Part shown: one piece after another, positions 10,731 through 20,709 of the stretch
How positions within the stretch are numbered: position 1 is the stretch's first letter
Layout of the letters: each line of letters starts with the position of its first letter
NCBI GenBank assembly: GCA_003427395.1
Contig: BFEA01000728.1
Location: forward strand, 234,420 to 284,130
From: Chara braunii
Taxonomy: Eukaryota > Streptophyta > Charophyceae > Charales > Characeae
DNA length: 49,711 nt
Reading direction: 5' to 3'
The notes under the pieces: model-generated
Database searches by the model: none
Told to the model about the DNA's origin: nothing
The model's input: the letters and a program-made list of their open reading frames with translations, nothing else
Translations under genes and position numbers: made by a program

Positions 10731-10929
10731 GGTACCCTCCCATCAGCCGAGCCACCACCTGCTGTCTTCGAAACAGGAAGATGCCTGCAGACCTCTGGAC
10801 CTGTAACGCACCCCTGCCATGGACCGAAGATATGTGCTTAGCTCAACCCTCGGATGGAACACATATGCCTGAAATGTGTTACGTGCTGCGCCTGCACACG
10901 AGGGCCATTTTCCAGGCCCTGCGTCCCTC

Positions 10930-11075
10930 AGGCTGAAAGCCTGAAATTCAGGCTAAAAGCCTGAAAACCAGGGCCTACAGGCCCCGTGTCTGTTCAGCCC
11001 GAAAGCCTGAAAAACAGGGGCCTACAGACCCTGTGTCGTTTCAGACTAAAAATGGCAATAGCCTTTTTAGCCTGA
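10930..11075. repeat. ~46-bp tandem repeat with internal GCCTGAAA palindromes
   Basis: AGCCTGAAAACCAGGGCCTACAG near 10958 recurs as AGCCTGAAAAACAGGGGCCTACAG near 11003. Both are followed by a CCCCGTGTC or CCCTGTGTC phrase and a TTCAG. Short inverted pairs TCAGGCT/AGCCTGA surround them. Confidence 0.65.
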
Positions 11076-12180
11076 AACGAAAGGCCATTTTCGGTCGTTC
11101 ATCAGAACGACCGGCTCTGAAACTCAGGCACCGAACCAGGGTTTCGGGAACAGGCTATTCTTAGACTGTTCCCACGACAGCGTCAGCAGAGGCTGCAGCT
11201 CCAGGCCTTGGCGCACTTCGGCATTGGCAAGAGCAGCCTCCTCGGCCTGGCTTGCCCTGCAGGCAGTCAGGAGGCAGGCCGAGGTAGTACATAGGGACTT
11301 CCCATGCACTTCACGGGGAAGGCAGGAGGCAGTCTTCAGGATTCGGCAGCAGCACTCTGGAGGGAGCGCTGCAGGAGTAGTAGTAGTGTGAGCCTTAGTC
11401 TTCAGCGCCGGGCGCAGTAGGTAGCAGTAGTCTTCAGCGCTGGGCGCCATAGCTAGGATAGTGCTAGAGAGAGAGAGATTGGGCGGAGGCCAGGGGTACC
11501 TACCTGCAGCGCCGGTGCTCCAGCTTCGTCTTCGAGGTACCTGCAGCACAGCGCCAACTTCACAGGTTAGTACCTGGTTCATGAGAGAGAGAGAGTTCTT
11601 CTTCTTCCTCTTCTCCGTCCACCATCTTCCTCTCACCCTCTCATTATCTGACTTCACTGCATCAGCAGACTACGAGAGAACGAGAGAGAGAGAGCTTGGT
11701 GGCACTGGATCCAGACTCGACTTTTGGGCTTCAGACATTTCAACGAGGGATTATTTGGGACTGGTGACAAAGACTTGGTGTGCACGACATTCCCATCTCT
11801 CCCCCTCTTCTTCGTCTGATCCCCTCCTCTTCGTCTGTGTATGTCTGGACCTGGCGATTCCTCTCTGTGTATAGCGCCAGGCTCCTTCACACCTTGTGAT
11901 GAGCATGATGTATGTTTGGTCTACGTCGAAACATTGATTGGGCTAGTCATCAGTATTCTAGCATTCTGCTTCGCTAGCTTGTACTACGTGATAAAGGTCA
12001 GTCTCGGTCAGGTCAGGTCTTGTATCTAAATCTTCCCTGCACTATTCAACACCATTTTGTATGTATCGGAATGCACATTGCTAGTTGAGATTCCACTTGC
12101 ACAGCATTGTCCATTCAGTCCTTTTTATCACATTGTGGATCCTCAGTTATTATGTACATTGCCCATCTGGGCATGTAACA
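11076..12180 (+). repeat. Putative 5' LTR (start unknown) of element C
   Basis: It ends GTAACA at 12180, followed by GT and a PBS, the same arrangement as element A (ATAACA, GT, PBS). A 32-bp duplication of AGTCTTCAGCGC (11397 and 11429) and several AGAGAGAG tracts lie inside. There is no second copy in the window. The left edge is simply where the upstream tandem repeat ends. Confidence 0.4.
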
Positions 12181-12182
12181 GT

Positions 12183-12194
12183 TGGTATCGGTGC
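12183..12194 (+). other. Primer-binding site of element C (diverged)
   Basis: TGGTATCGGTGC differs from the PBS of elements A and B by one base. It lies two bases after a CA end. Confidence 0.6.
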
Positions 12195-12195
12195 A

Positions 12196-12239
12196 CCGCA
12201 CGTGTCAGATCAGGACAACCTGATCTGACACGTGTGCGG
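12196..12239 (+). other. Strong hairpin directly downstream of a PBS
   Basis: The arm at 12196-12214 and the arm at 12219-12239 are complementary apart from a two-base AC bulge, with an ACAA loop (12215-12218). The inner 16 bp from CACGTG to the loop pair perfectly. A CACGTG palindrome lies in each arm. The position just 3' of the PBS is where packaging or dimerisation structures lie in many LTR elements. That role is inference. Confidence 0.85.
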
Positions 12240-13009
12240 GGACTAGGTAGCTGATTAGTCTTGATAGATTGATTAGAGCACACTAGTTAGCCCCCAAAAT
12301 CACGATTTTGACCTTACTACCGAAAATCATTTTTTTTTTTTCTTTTCTTGGATTTTGTTTTCTCGCTATTCTGTTGTGGAAAATCGCAATAGCGCAACAT
12401 CTGAAATTTCCATTTTTGTTTTTCTTCTGAAAATTCGAAATTTCGTTGTTGAAAATCCGGAATATCCTTCTTTTTGAAAATTTTGATTTCCTGTTGCATT
12501 TGCGAGGCCAATGCCTCTAAGAGCCCCATAAGGCCCCATTTTCGCAGCCCATCGGCCGCCCTAAGTGAAGGCAGGCTCGACGAAGCCCTCAGGGCCCTTT
12601 TCTGGCCACCACGCAACTTAGGGAAATTCAGGCAGTTGCGCAGCGCCAGTTGGTTGAGTGAACCCAGGCCCTGGGCCGCCTGTGTGAATGTACGTGAAGC
12701 AGGCCCTGGGCTGGATACGGGTATCGGGCCAAACACAGCCCGAAAGCAGTTGGGCACATGCAACCACTTCAGGCCCAAGGCCTGCTCTCCTCGTGCTGGG
12801 CCTCAGGCTACCGGGGCCTACTGGAAGCTTCCTGGACTGGACGCAGGCAGGCCACTTGGATATAGGAAAGGGGCTGCCTTGTTCGGCATTCGGGTGCTGG
12901 CTGCATGCTGCGCTATTTGCTGGCTGGCGCCTACGCTCTCACGGGCGAGCAGGGAAGGAGCACGCAGCCATAGCCGAGCTGCGCTGCTGTAAGCTGGGTG
13001 AGGCGCAGG
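12240..13009. other. Internal start of element C or unique DNA; no gene recognised
   Basis: The left half is A/T-rich with repeated GAAAATC/GATTTTC phrases and a T-run at ~12332-12341. The right half is GC-rich. Overlapping frames on both strands (minus 12317-12778, plus 12474-12992) show no known motif and strong compositional bias. I do not call them. Confidence 0.3.
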
Positions 13010-13402
13010 GTGGTCCTTGGGTGCTAGGGGCATCTGTGAGTTGGGGAACGAGGTTGCGAGTGTAGCGCGAGACATACCTGGTGCTGGAAGCGTGCGACAT
13101 TGGTCGCCATATGCTCGTACTTCGGGAATGTTGTTGATGCCATCTTTCGGCTTCATAGTATAGGCTAGATAGGATCTGCCACATGTAGTCTGGGCGCCGA
13201 GCGCCAGATAGGATATCAACTCTGGTTCTTCGTTGATGATGANGNGANTATTTCAGCATTGTCAATTATGAACTCTTGGTGTGTTCTTATTTGGTGGATC
13301 TCGTGATGCAATGCTGCTGTTGGTTCGAGGTCAAGACTATCTGGACTCATATGCATGATGCTGTTTGATTGCTGAAGTTCGCTATTGCTCATCTTCCTTG
13401 CA
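13010..13402 (+). repeat. Repeat F, copy 1 (probable short LTR)
   Basis: It is a ~390-bp dispersed repeat. Its best-kept parts are AGACATACCTGGTGCT, the TATAGGCTAGATAGGATCTGCCAC segment, GTAGTCTGGGCGCCGAGCGCC with AGATAGGAT, and TTATGAACTCTTGGTGTGT. Other copies are at ~25570, ~27300 and, weaker, ~28265. This copy ends TTGCA and is followed three bases later by TGGTATCGGAGC (13406-13417), so F is probably the LTR of a small element (TRIM-like). GGCGC-CGA-GCGCC is a small perfect hairpin. Confidence 0.6.
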
Positions 13403-13405
13403 ATT

Positions 13406-13417
13406 TGGTATCGGAGC
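13406..13417 (+). other. Primer-binding site next to repeat F
   Basis: TGGTATCGGAGC is identical to the PBS of elements A and B. Only ten bases remain before element B's LTR starts at 13428, so B appears to have inserted just inside the F element's internal region. Confidence 0.65.
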
Positions 13418-13427
13418 TGTGGTGTTA

Positions 13428-14511
13428 TGAACTTGGTTGTTTGACAATTCGATTGCCACTCACACACAGACACACTCACACACGCCCATACATGCATGAG
13501 AGAAAGGGGAGGAAGAGCCAGAGTCCACCTGCACACAGACCAGAGATAAACAGCGGAATAGTAACCATGCACAGATGGGGAGGATACACACAGTGTTCTC
13601 TCTCTCTGATAAACTCCCAACAACCAATCACAGGATGACACTGCGAAGATCACAATTGGAAAGTAACCCAGATGATGACCCAACTCAACACAATTAACCC
13701 CAATTATCGTTCCAGAGTTCAACCCAGTATCTCGCCACTCAAGTACCACACACTCCACTCACTACTACACTCTCAGAGTCTAGCGCTGCATAGAAACAGC
13801 CTCCCAGAGGCCAGCGCCATACACCCCGATGCAGATCATGAACAGGGAAGTAGTCTCCAGTGCCGATGAGTCACTCTGGCGATGAAGAAGGCAGCTATGG
13901 CTGCCTGGCTGCTACCGCAGCACTAGTACCCACATGTACTCTATGAAGAGCCTTCGGTAGTCCTGCCAACCGCAGATATCCCCTAGGGATAGATGCGCTG
14001 AGCACAGCCCCAGCTATGGCTGTCTCAGATGGACCGGCTATGGCTGCTTCACCCCGACTGATGTCTCAGGTGCCGCTGCGGACATTCAGCGCTGCAAAAC
14101 TCCCTTGGCCACGAACGCTGTATTGCGAAAATGAATTGCCAAAAGTCCCTAACCGGTTTCCCCTCTAGACTTATAGATTCCTACTCTAGCCTAGACCTAG
14201 ACCGGACTGACTGGACCTACCGGTACCGCTGCTGTTTCGGCCTCTCGGCCTCTACCGGACCCGGCTATAGGCTATAGGACCGTATAGCAGTATAGGCCGC
14301 TTAGGGCCTGTCTGTCCTAGGGTAGCCTGGGCCTGCTATAGGCAGTTAGGGTAGCTGTAGGAACTCGGTTAGTACCAGGTCTGTATTTTTCAGAAATTAC
14401 AGATCTGTCCCTCACGAATTTCCACACAGGCGGATCTCTCGGTTAGTCCTCAGCCAAACAAAATTGCAAAACTAACCCTACAGGTTAGTATACAGCCTCG
14501 CAGTCAATCTC
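13428..14511 (-). repeat. 3' LTR of element B (inner end in N gap)
   Basis: It matches 20710-21793 at a constant offset of 7282 with no difference seen in my reading. It starts TGAACTTGG on the plus strand. It carries three AGCTATGGCTG/GGCTATGGCTG phrases (13896, 14013, 14036), and a core at ~14180-14470 homologous to the LTR of element A. Confidence 0.9.
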
Positions 14512-14931
14512 NNNNNNNNNNNNNNNNNNNNNNNNNNNNNNNNNNNNNNNNNNNNNNNNNNNNNNNNNNNNNNNNNNNNNNNNNNNNNNNNNNNNNNNNN
14601 NNNNNNNNNNNNNNNNNNNNNNNNNNNNNNNNNNNNNNNNNNNNNNNNNNNNNNNNNNNNNNNNNNNNNNNNNNNNNNNNNNNNNNNNNNNNNNNNNNNN
14701 NNNNNNNNNNNNNNNNNNNNNNNNNNNNNNNNNNNNNNNNNNNNNNNNNNNNNNNNNNNNNNNNNNNNNNNNNNNNNNNNNNNNNNNNNNNNNNNNNNNN
14801 NNNNNNNNNNNNNNNNNNNNNNNNNNNNNNNNNNNNNNNNNNNNNNNNNNNNNNNNNNNNNNNNNNNNNNNNNNNNNNNNNNNNNNNNNNNNNNNNNNNN
14901 NNNNNNNNNNNNNNNNNNNNNNNNNNNNNNN
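14512..14931. other. Assembly gap of 420 N
   Basis: All bases are N. From context it hides the C-terminal end of pol (a chromodomain would sit here), any 3' UTR, the polypurine tract and the inner LTR edge of element B. Confidence 0.99.
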
Positions 14932-15485
14932 CCAGGGATTGGTGGGCCCCATTGAGGAGGCCGGTCAGGGAATGCATCAGCTGGCGTGAAAGGCAACAGC
15001 TTAGATGCATGGAAGACCGGATAGGTTCGTAGATGCAGCGGGACGTCGATGACGTACGACGGACCGAAGGGATCAACGCCCACTGTATCTAGGACCTGCC
15101 ACGGACCCAGGTAGCGCGGCAACAGCTTGGGAGAAATATCCTCCTCCCTCGACAACTCAGAACTGGCCACCCAGACATAGTCACCAGTACGGATGGGGGA
15201 AGGCCGCCTGTGGCGGTTCGCTTGTTCAATCATGGCCTTTTGGGCCTTGAACAAGTTCGTTCGGGCTCTTTCCACATCCAGACGATATCATCTGGCGAAC
15301 TCAGCAGTGCCTGGGGTAAGGTCAGGCTTAGCCTTGTCGATGATATCATCGAGAGGCTGTCGTGGCTCACGTCCCCTGTGCAACCGGTAGGGACTGAACC
15401 CTGTCGAGGAGTGGACAGACATGTTATACATGAGTTGTGCCCTCGCCAAGCGGAGATCCCAGTCCTGTTGATGTGGAGAGATCAC
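14932..15485 (-). pseudogene. Integrase C-terminal region with GPY/F module (element B)
   Basis: Read from 15485 leftwards, this continues integrase in a different frame from the catalytic core, so there is a frameshift near 15480. The segment QLMYNMSVHSSTGFSPY is typical of the region after the integrase core. A TGA near 15288 interrupts it. The next part has GDYVWV, a GPW turn (KLLPRYLGPWQV) and YPVFHASKL, the GPY/F module that helps integrase bind DNA and target. It runs into the N gap before any chromodomain could be seen. Confidence 0.85.
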
Positions 15486-16089
15486 AGGACGTAGCGTGGA
15501 ACAGGACTTGGTTCATCACTTCAGCCAATCCATTGGCTTCAGGATGACGACCAGAAGTCATGTCCAGACGTGAGTGTAAATAGTCCTTACAGTAAGACTG
15601 CCACTCATCGCTGCAGAATCTGGGGTCTCGATCACTAACAATGGAGGTGGGCGGTCCATGGTGCGTGACCCACCTCTCAGAAAAGGCTGCTCTCACAGCC
15701 GGTACCCTGGCTACCTCTGGCAAGGGGATGAACTCTGCGTATTTGGAAAACCTGTCCACGCAGACCATTACATGACGCATGCCACGAGGGGTAGTCTTGC
15801 CTAAGTCTGTAAAGTCAATGGATACAGACTGGGCAGGACCATCAGGTATGGGCAAAGGTTTGAGCAAGCCCAAAGGAGGTTTACGCTGAACCTTATTCCT
15901 TTGGCAGAGCTCACAGGTGTCCACATAGCGCAGCATATCACTCCGCATCTCCTTCCAGAAGAAGCGCTGCGACAGGGCTGCATACGACTTTAGGAACTCA
16001 AAGTGTCCACGCGCGTCGTGGCACTCTGACATCAGCAGTGTCCGCATCTGCTGATCCTCAAGGATGCACAAGCGCTCCTCTCCTCTGCT
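15486..16089 (-). pseudogene. Integrase zinc-binding and catalytic core (element B)
   Basis: The N-terminal zinc-binding domain is visible as ECHDARGH (HX4H) and, about 30 residues on, CELC (CX2C). The catalytic core has the first Asp in SIDFTDL, the second in SDRDPRF, and the Glu in HPEANGLAEVMNQ, so the DDE triad is kept. Integrase joins the element's cDNA ends to host DNA. The frame is separated from RNase H by a TAA at 16090 and is shifted near 15480. A conserved triad inside a broken frame suggests recent decay or a defective copy that moved in trans. Confidence 0.92.
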
Positions 16090-16640
16090 TTAAGTGTACA
16101 GCAGATCTGAACTCAGGGCATAGCCTGGTTCATAATTGGGATCTGCTTGCAGATTCCTGACGATGGGTCCATAAGTCGGATCCTGAGGCAGAGAACGAGC
16201 ACCGGTCTGACGGACCTCCTCTCCAAAGGAGTGAGTAGAGGAGATCAAGGCAAAGGAGTCAGGCCTACGAGAGAGGGCGTTTGCTACCTTGTTGTAGCAG
16301 CCCTTCTTGTGCTTCAGTTCAAAGTCAAACAGATCAAGGAACTGAATATATCGTGCCAGCTTATCATTTAACTCTCCCTGGGACTTCAACCACTGCAAAG
16401 TGGAATGATCAGAAAAGATCTTGAAGTGCCTGCCCAGGAGAAAGTGTTTCCAGTGTTTCAGGGCACTGACAAGAGCATAAAGCTCTTTCTCGTAGGTGGA
16501 GTCCTGCAGCTTTTGAGTCTTGATCTTCTTACTCATAAACTCTACGGGTCTCAGACCATTCCCATCATCCTACTGAAGGACTGCCCCAATGCCATACTGG
16601 CTAGCATCAGTAGTCAGTACAAAAGGCAAATTGGGGTCAG
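16090..16640 (-). pseudogene. RNase H domain (element B), one catalytic Asp replaced
   Basis: The acidic positions can be followed: Asp in TTDASQYGIGAVL, Glu in YEKELYAL and Asp in SDHSTLQWL. The fourth, normally Asp in the ADALSR motif, is Asn here (KVANALSRR). A TAG at ~16570 lies right after GAVLQ, where relatives commonly have a polar residue. RNase H removes the RNA template during reverse transcription. The Asp-to-Asn change corresponds to G-to-A within a CAG context. A linker of ~60 residues leads to integrase. Confidence 0.88.
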
Positions 16641-17196
16641 GCGACTTCAGAACAGGTGCACGAGTCAAGGCCTGCTTGAGTCGTGTAAAGGCCATCTGAC
16701 AGTGGAGGGACCAAAGAAAGGGAGTGTCTTTCTTTGTAAGGTTAGTCAGGGGTGCATCCACTGCAGAAAATTTCCTGACGAACTTTCTGTAGTAGGAGGC
16801 CAGACCCAAGAATGACCAGACATCTCTCACTGTCTAGGGCTGTGGCCAATCCTGAATAGCAGCAATCTTGGCTGCTTCAGGGGGCAGTCCATCTCCAGAG
16901 CTTTCATGACCCAAATAGATAACAGAGGGAACCCCAAAAGAGGATTTCTCCCTGTTGATCTTATACTGGCTGTCACGTAACGACTGAAGGACCAGAGCCA
17001 GGTGCTCCGCATGTTCCCTGGTAGTTTTGCTGAATACCAGGATGTCATCCAGGTAGACAACCATAAACTTGTCCAGGTACGACCTAAATATGCGGTGCAT
17101 CTCAGTTTGAAATGTGCCAGGTGCATTGCAAAGTCCAAAAGAGGGAGCGTCTGTCTGCTTGACCAGAGCTATAAACAGGCGCTCATGATCGTACTA
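16641..17196 (-). pseudogene. Reverse transcriptase, N-terminal part deleted (element B)
   Basis: The sequence opens with FGLCNAPGTFQ (RT block 4 region). It contains the catalytic YLDD (plus coordinates 17044-17055), the IYLGH block and the thumb/connection segment SFLGLASYYRKFV. The blocks expected before this (fingers, first catalytic Asp) are missing: the protease-side frame runs into TAG at 17194 and the next residues are already close to block 4. So the RT lacks at least ~100 residues and cannot be active. A second TAG at ~16831 precedes TVRDVWSFLGL. Confidence 0.9.
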
Positions 17197-17706
17197 GCGT
17201 GAGAGAGCATAGAACTCTCTCGCTCTCAAGCAGAAGCAAGATGTCTTAGGGTGGTGATCAGCTGCAATCATATAAGGCTGATACACCCCCTTGCTGTTTG
17301 GCAGTTCAACCTTGGGGATCTGCCAGTCGATCCTTGGGTTGACTGCTCTCAGCCACTGCATAGAGAACACAAGATCAAAGGGGAGGTCAGGGAAGATGTA
17401 GAAGTTCAGACTATGTCTGACTTCTCCAGCGCTATCGAAGGTAACAGGGATACCCCTGACCTTCTCCCTGATGGTCAAGACAGTGGAGTCACCTATCCTG
17501 ACCTGCAGCGGTTGCTGCAGTTGCACCACTTTCATGCCCAGATGCAGTTTTTTGACTGCACTGGAAGACATGAAATTTCTGGTGGCTCCACAGTCTAACA
17601 ACCCCTTGATCCTACGATGGTTGATCAGGGGCCGAAGCAGGATGAGGTCAGACTTGGTCTGCTTTTGTTCTTTCAGATGAAAGAAAAAAGCAGCAAGGGT
17701 TCAACT
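17197..17706 (-). pseudogene. Aspartic protease region (element B)
   Basis: The frame follows gag directly, in the same frame after TAA (17707) and a TGA six bases on. The active-site-like motif is LLDCGATRNFM, with Cys where DSG/DTG is usual. Downstream, a FYIFPDLPFDLVFSMQWLRAVNP segment matches the typical gypsy pattern of ...DVILGMDWLxxxxP. Retropepsin cuts Gag-Pol. The Cys could be an element-specific variant or damage. The last ~25 residues before the TAG at 17194 do not look like protease and probably mark the edge of the RT deletion. Confidence 0.85.
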
Positions 17707-19346
17707 TTAGTTTTTTGACTGAGCTGGGCTGGGCATGTAAGGACAGTCCTTGAGAAAGTGTTGTCCTTCACACCTCAAGCAGACACCTCTTTCCTTCCTC
17801 TTCCTCCACACTCCCTCCTGGATCTTCAGATCATGCCATGGGAGAGTGTTGGGGTTCAGAGGGTCTGCAGGAAAATGGCCGTCTCGTGGCAGGTTAGGGC
17901 GCCGGGCAGGGGTTGAAGAGCGACGTCCCTGGCTCTTCCCCTTGCTGCCGGAGGCTGTGCTGGAGGCAGACCCGGCCTTTTGGAAGGCCCCCAGCGCAGC
18001 CTGCAGCTGCTGGACAACCGCTGCAACATCTGGAACAGCAGCTGAAACAGTCCCAGCAGGCGGTGTACCAGGCTGGGATCCTGTCTCAGAGGCTGATCCA
18101 GAACCCGCATAAGTAAAGGCCGCCTTTCCCTTTCTACCACCGCGAGGGAAGGCGCCTCTCCTCTTGTCACTGGAGGGGGCCTGGACATGAAGCTTAGCTT
18201 CCATGTCCAGTGCTGCACGTCCAAATGATCTCCAACCTTTGTGACCGGCGCTGTACAAAGCAACACAGAACTTTTCAGGCACAGTCCTACAAAAGTTAGT
18301 CAACAAGTCATCTGCAGACATAACCAGTCCAGGGGTGGAAGTCAGCTGTTCAAACTCAGCAAACAAGGCCTGCAGACTGCCGCTGTAACGCTGCTGGCCC
18401 AGGCGCACAATTTTATCAGCAGCCTTGCGGACTCTTTCTTTGTCTGCAAACCGGTCTTCCAGGGCCTGCAAAAGCTTGTCAGCCCCCAGTGTCAGGGCCC
18501 AGTCCTCCAAAGTCTGGTTCTGGGCGCTTGCTGTAGAGGTAGCCCATTCCTGGGCAGGCCCCTCCAGCAGACCCACAACAGTAGCCACCTTTTGCTGCTC
18601 TGGGCACTGGACCCTTTCAGATAAGCCTGGGTTCCAGCTGTCCAGTCCCCCACATCAATCTTGGGGTCATCCCCCTTGAATTTGCTGGGGGCAGGAATCT
18701 TGGGACCTCTGTGGTCCCCAGCGACAACAGCAGCAAAGGTGGGAGGAGGTGTGGCTTTGGCCTGGGAGGAGACAGAGGGAGAAGCCTTGCGAGAAGAATG
18801 AGGAGACACAGGAGGTGGAGAAGGAGGTGGAGAAGGGGGCTGAGAAGGCTTCTTGGGCTTCAGAGAGGGGACCACAGGGACCAGGGGACTGATGAGATTG
18901 GCTGCTGTTAACTGAGCAGTCAGATTCTGGATAGCATCCAGGATCTTTGACTGCTGAGTTCCCAGGTCAGCCACTCGGGTCTCCAACCGCTGGAACCTCT
19001 CATCCCAGTTTGTGAAATGGCTGGCTGGAAGTTTGTCTTGCAAAAGTACCAGCTCAGCCAGGTCCCTTGTACACTGGGCCACTCTGGCATCCGCAAAAGT
19101 CTCCTGAGCCTGCTGCAGCAGATGCTCTTTTCTGGAAGCATCTGTTGCAGCTTCCATCTCTTCAGCCTCTTGTCTCTCTGCCTCTGCGAGCAGCGCCTGT
19201 TGCTCTCGCAGTTTCTCTTGTATCTCCTTCTTGCGCCGCTGCGCAGGGGTCAGAGGAGGGGGAGGTGGAGTTGAGGGTGAGGCTTGGGCCTCATCCTTAA
19301 CTACTACCTCCACCTGCCCTGCACTTGTGTCAGCGGTTTCTGACAT
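17707..19346 (-). pseudogene. gag of element B, one frameshift
   Basis: The start is the ATG at 19346 (MSETADTS...). The first part is a Glu/Gln/Ala-rich coiled-coil-like region, then a Pro/Ser linker (PPSPPPSPPP). Near 18617 the frame shifts by one base and the capsid-like core continues from about 18600 (VATVVGLLEGPAQEWA, RKAADKIVRLGQQR, LTSTPGLVMS). Then come a basic Gly/Ser linker and a zinc knuckle CLRCEGQHFLKDC (CX2CX3HX4C). It ends at TAA 17707. Restored length would be ~545 residues. It is the closest relative in the window of element A's gag. Confidence 0.9.
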
Positions 19347-20690
19347 TTTCCCTCTCAGAACACAAAATAAACAAAGTAAAACAGCAGGAGGTGCAGCGAT
19401 TTACAGTACACACACTCTCAAAATTCGTTGCACTGTCAATTCACAGAGCTATGTGGGTCAGTGGGCAAAAGCGGTTAGGGTTGGAATAGGGCCACTGGGG
19501 TCAGTAGTCAGGTTGACTGGATGTCCAGTAAAATCATGCACTAACGATTTCCTATACCTGACACTGAACCTTCACTGTAGTTGCAAGATGCACATTCACA
19601 GGATTCCAGGGGTCACTAACATTCCATAGCCTATCAAAAAGCAGAGAGAACTAGTAGTATTGAAGGAAACAGGCAAGAATTAACTGAAACAGGATAACAA
19701 GTAGCAGCGATTTAGTAAACTATACCCTGACAGCCCCAAACTCAAATTTCGCCAAGCCTAGACTATAAATAGACTCAGCGCAAAACTCAAATCCACAGTA
19801 TCACTACCTTTTCAGTACAGAATTCGCAGAATGAACATACAGGATGCAGCGCAATACTGTAAGGCAGTCCCAGAACAATTTGGAGTCAGAACAGGTCAAT
19901 AGATGAAGAGATATGAGTCAGCGTAGGGAGGAAGAAGATGGATATGGCTGTCCTGCAGTCTGACAATTTCACGATTGTTACAGTACTGACAGACAGACCA
20001 TCAATCCTATTTTTACTAATTCTATACTAATCGCTACTCAGGGATTCATATGGAACGAACTCACTTGAAGTACAACCCTCAGTGGATGATGAAGCTTTGG
20101 CTATGGCTGCCAAACCCTGGTCTCGCCAGTACTTGCAGACAGCCTTCTAGAGCTTCCCACGTACAGAATCTCCTGAAACTTGTTGATCCGCTCCAGTATG
20201 ATGTGGCGATTCACCCCACACCCTCAGATTCACTGAATCTGGCTCAGTGGCGAGAGAATGCTCTCCTGAAGGTATCTCGCCATTGCAGGTATAGGCCGCT
20301 GGTGCTAAATTTAGCCCTGAGTAGGGTTAATTTAGCAGGAGGTGATCCTGCGATCAATCCTCGCTCAGCGCTATGCTGGATTGAAGCCGCCACCCAGTAA
20401 TCACTGGATTAGGGTAAATTTCGCCACCCTAGACCCAGTCATCAACTGAGGTCAGGAGGGTGGATGGCGAAATAACCCTATTCTCGCCACTTCCTGTCAG
20501 GCACACAGACAGGCTCAGGGTGCCTGATCAATCGCAAACTGATACTCCTGTAATCACCGCTTGTATTCCTTCTCCCCTGCTGGATAGTCACTGGAGATGA
20601 AGAACCGTCATGGACCTTCTCGCCAGTTAGAGCCAGATGAAGAAGGTGCCCCTGTTGCGCTCAACCCTCTGGACTCCAAGTCCAATCTCC
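19347..20690 (-). other. Leader of element B
   Basis: There is ~1.34 kb without an open frame between PBS and gag. A TTCGCCA/TGGCGAA phrase recurs (e.g. near 19746 and 20425-20475). Element A has a leader of similar size. Confidence 0.6.
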
Positions 20691-20702
20691 GCTCCGATAC
20701 CA
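20691..20702 (-). other. Primer-binding site of element B
   Basis: The plus strand reads GCTCCGATACCA, so the minus strand reads TGGTATCGGAGC. It lies seven bases inside the LTR edge (20710). Confidence 0.85.
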
Positions 20703-20709
20703 ACTCTTA

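Noticed and set aside
12317-12992. Overlapping frames of 153 (minus) and 172 (plus) residues
   Set aside because: They lie on opposite strands of a GC-rich, repeat-flanked stretch. Neither shows a known domain or a supported start.
17707-17720. AAAAAAC slippery heptamer just before the gag stop of element B
   Set aside because: Protease continues in the same frame as gag, so a -1 shift is not needed, and the -1 frame soon hits a stop.
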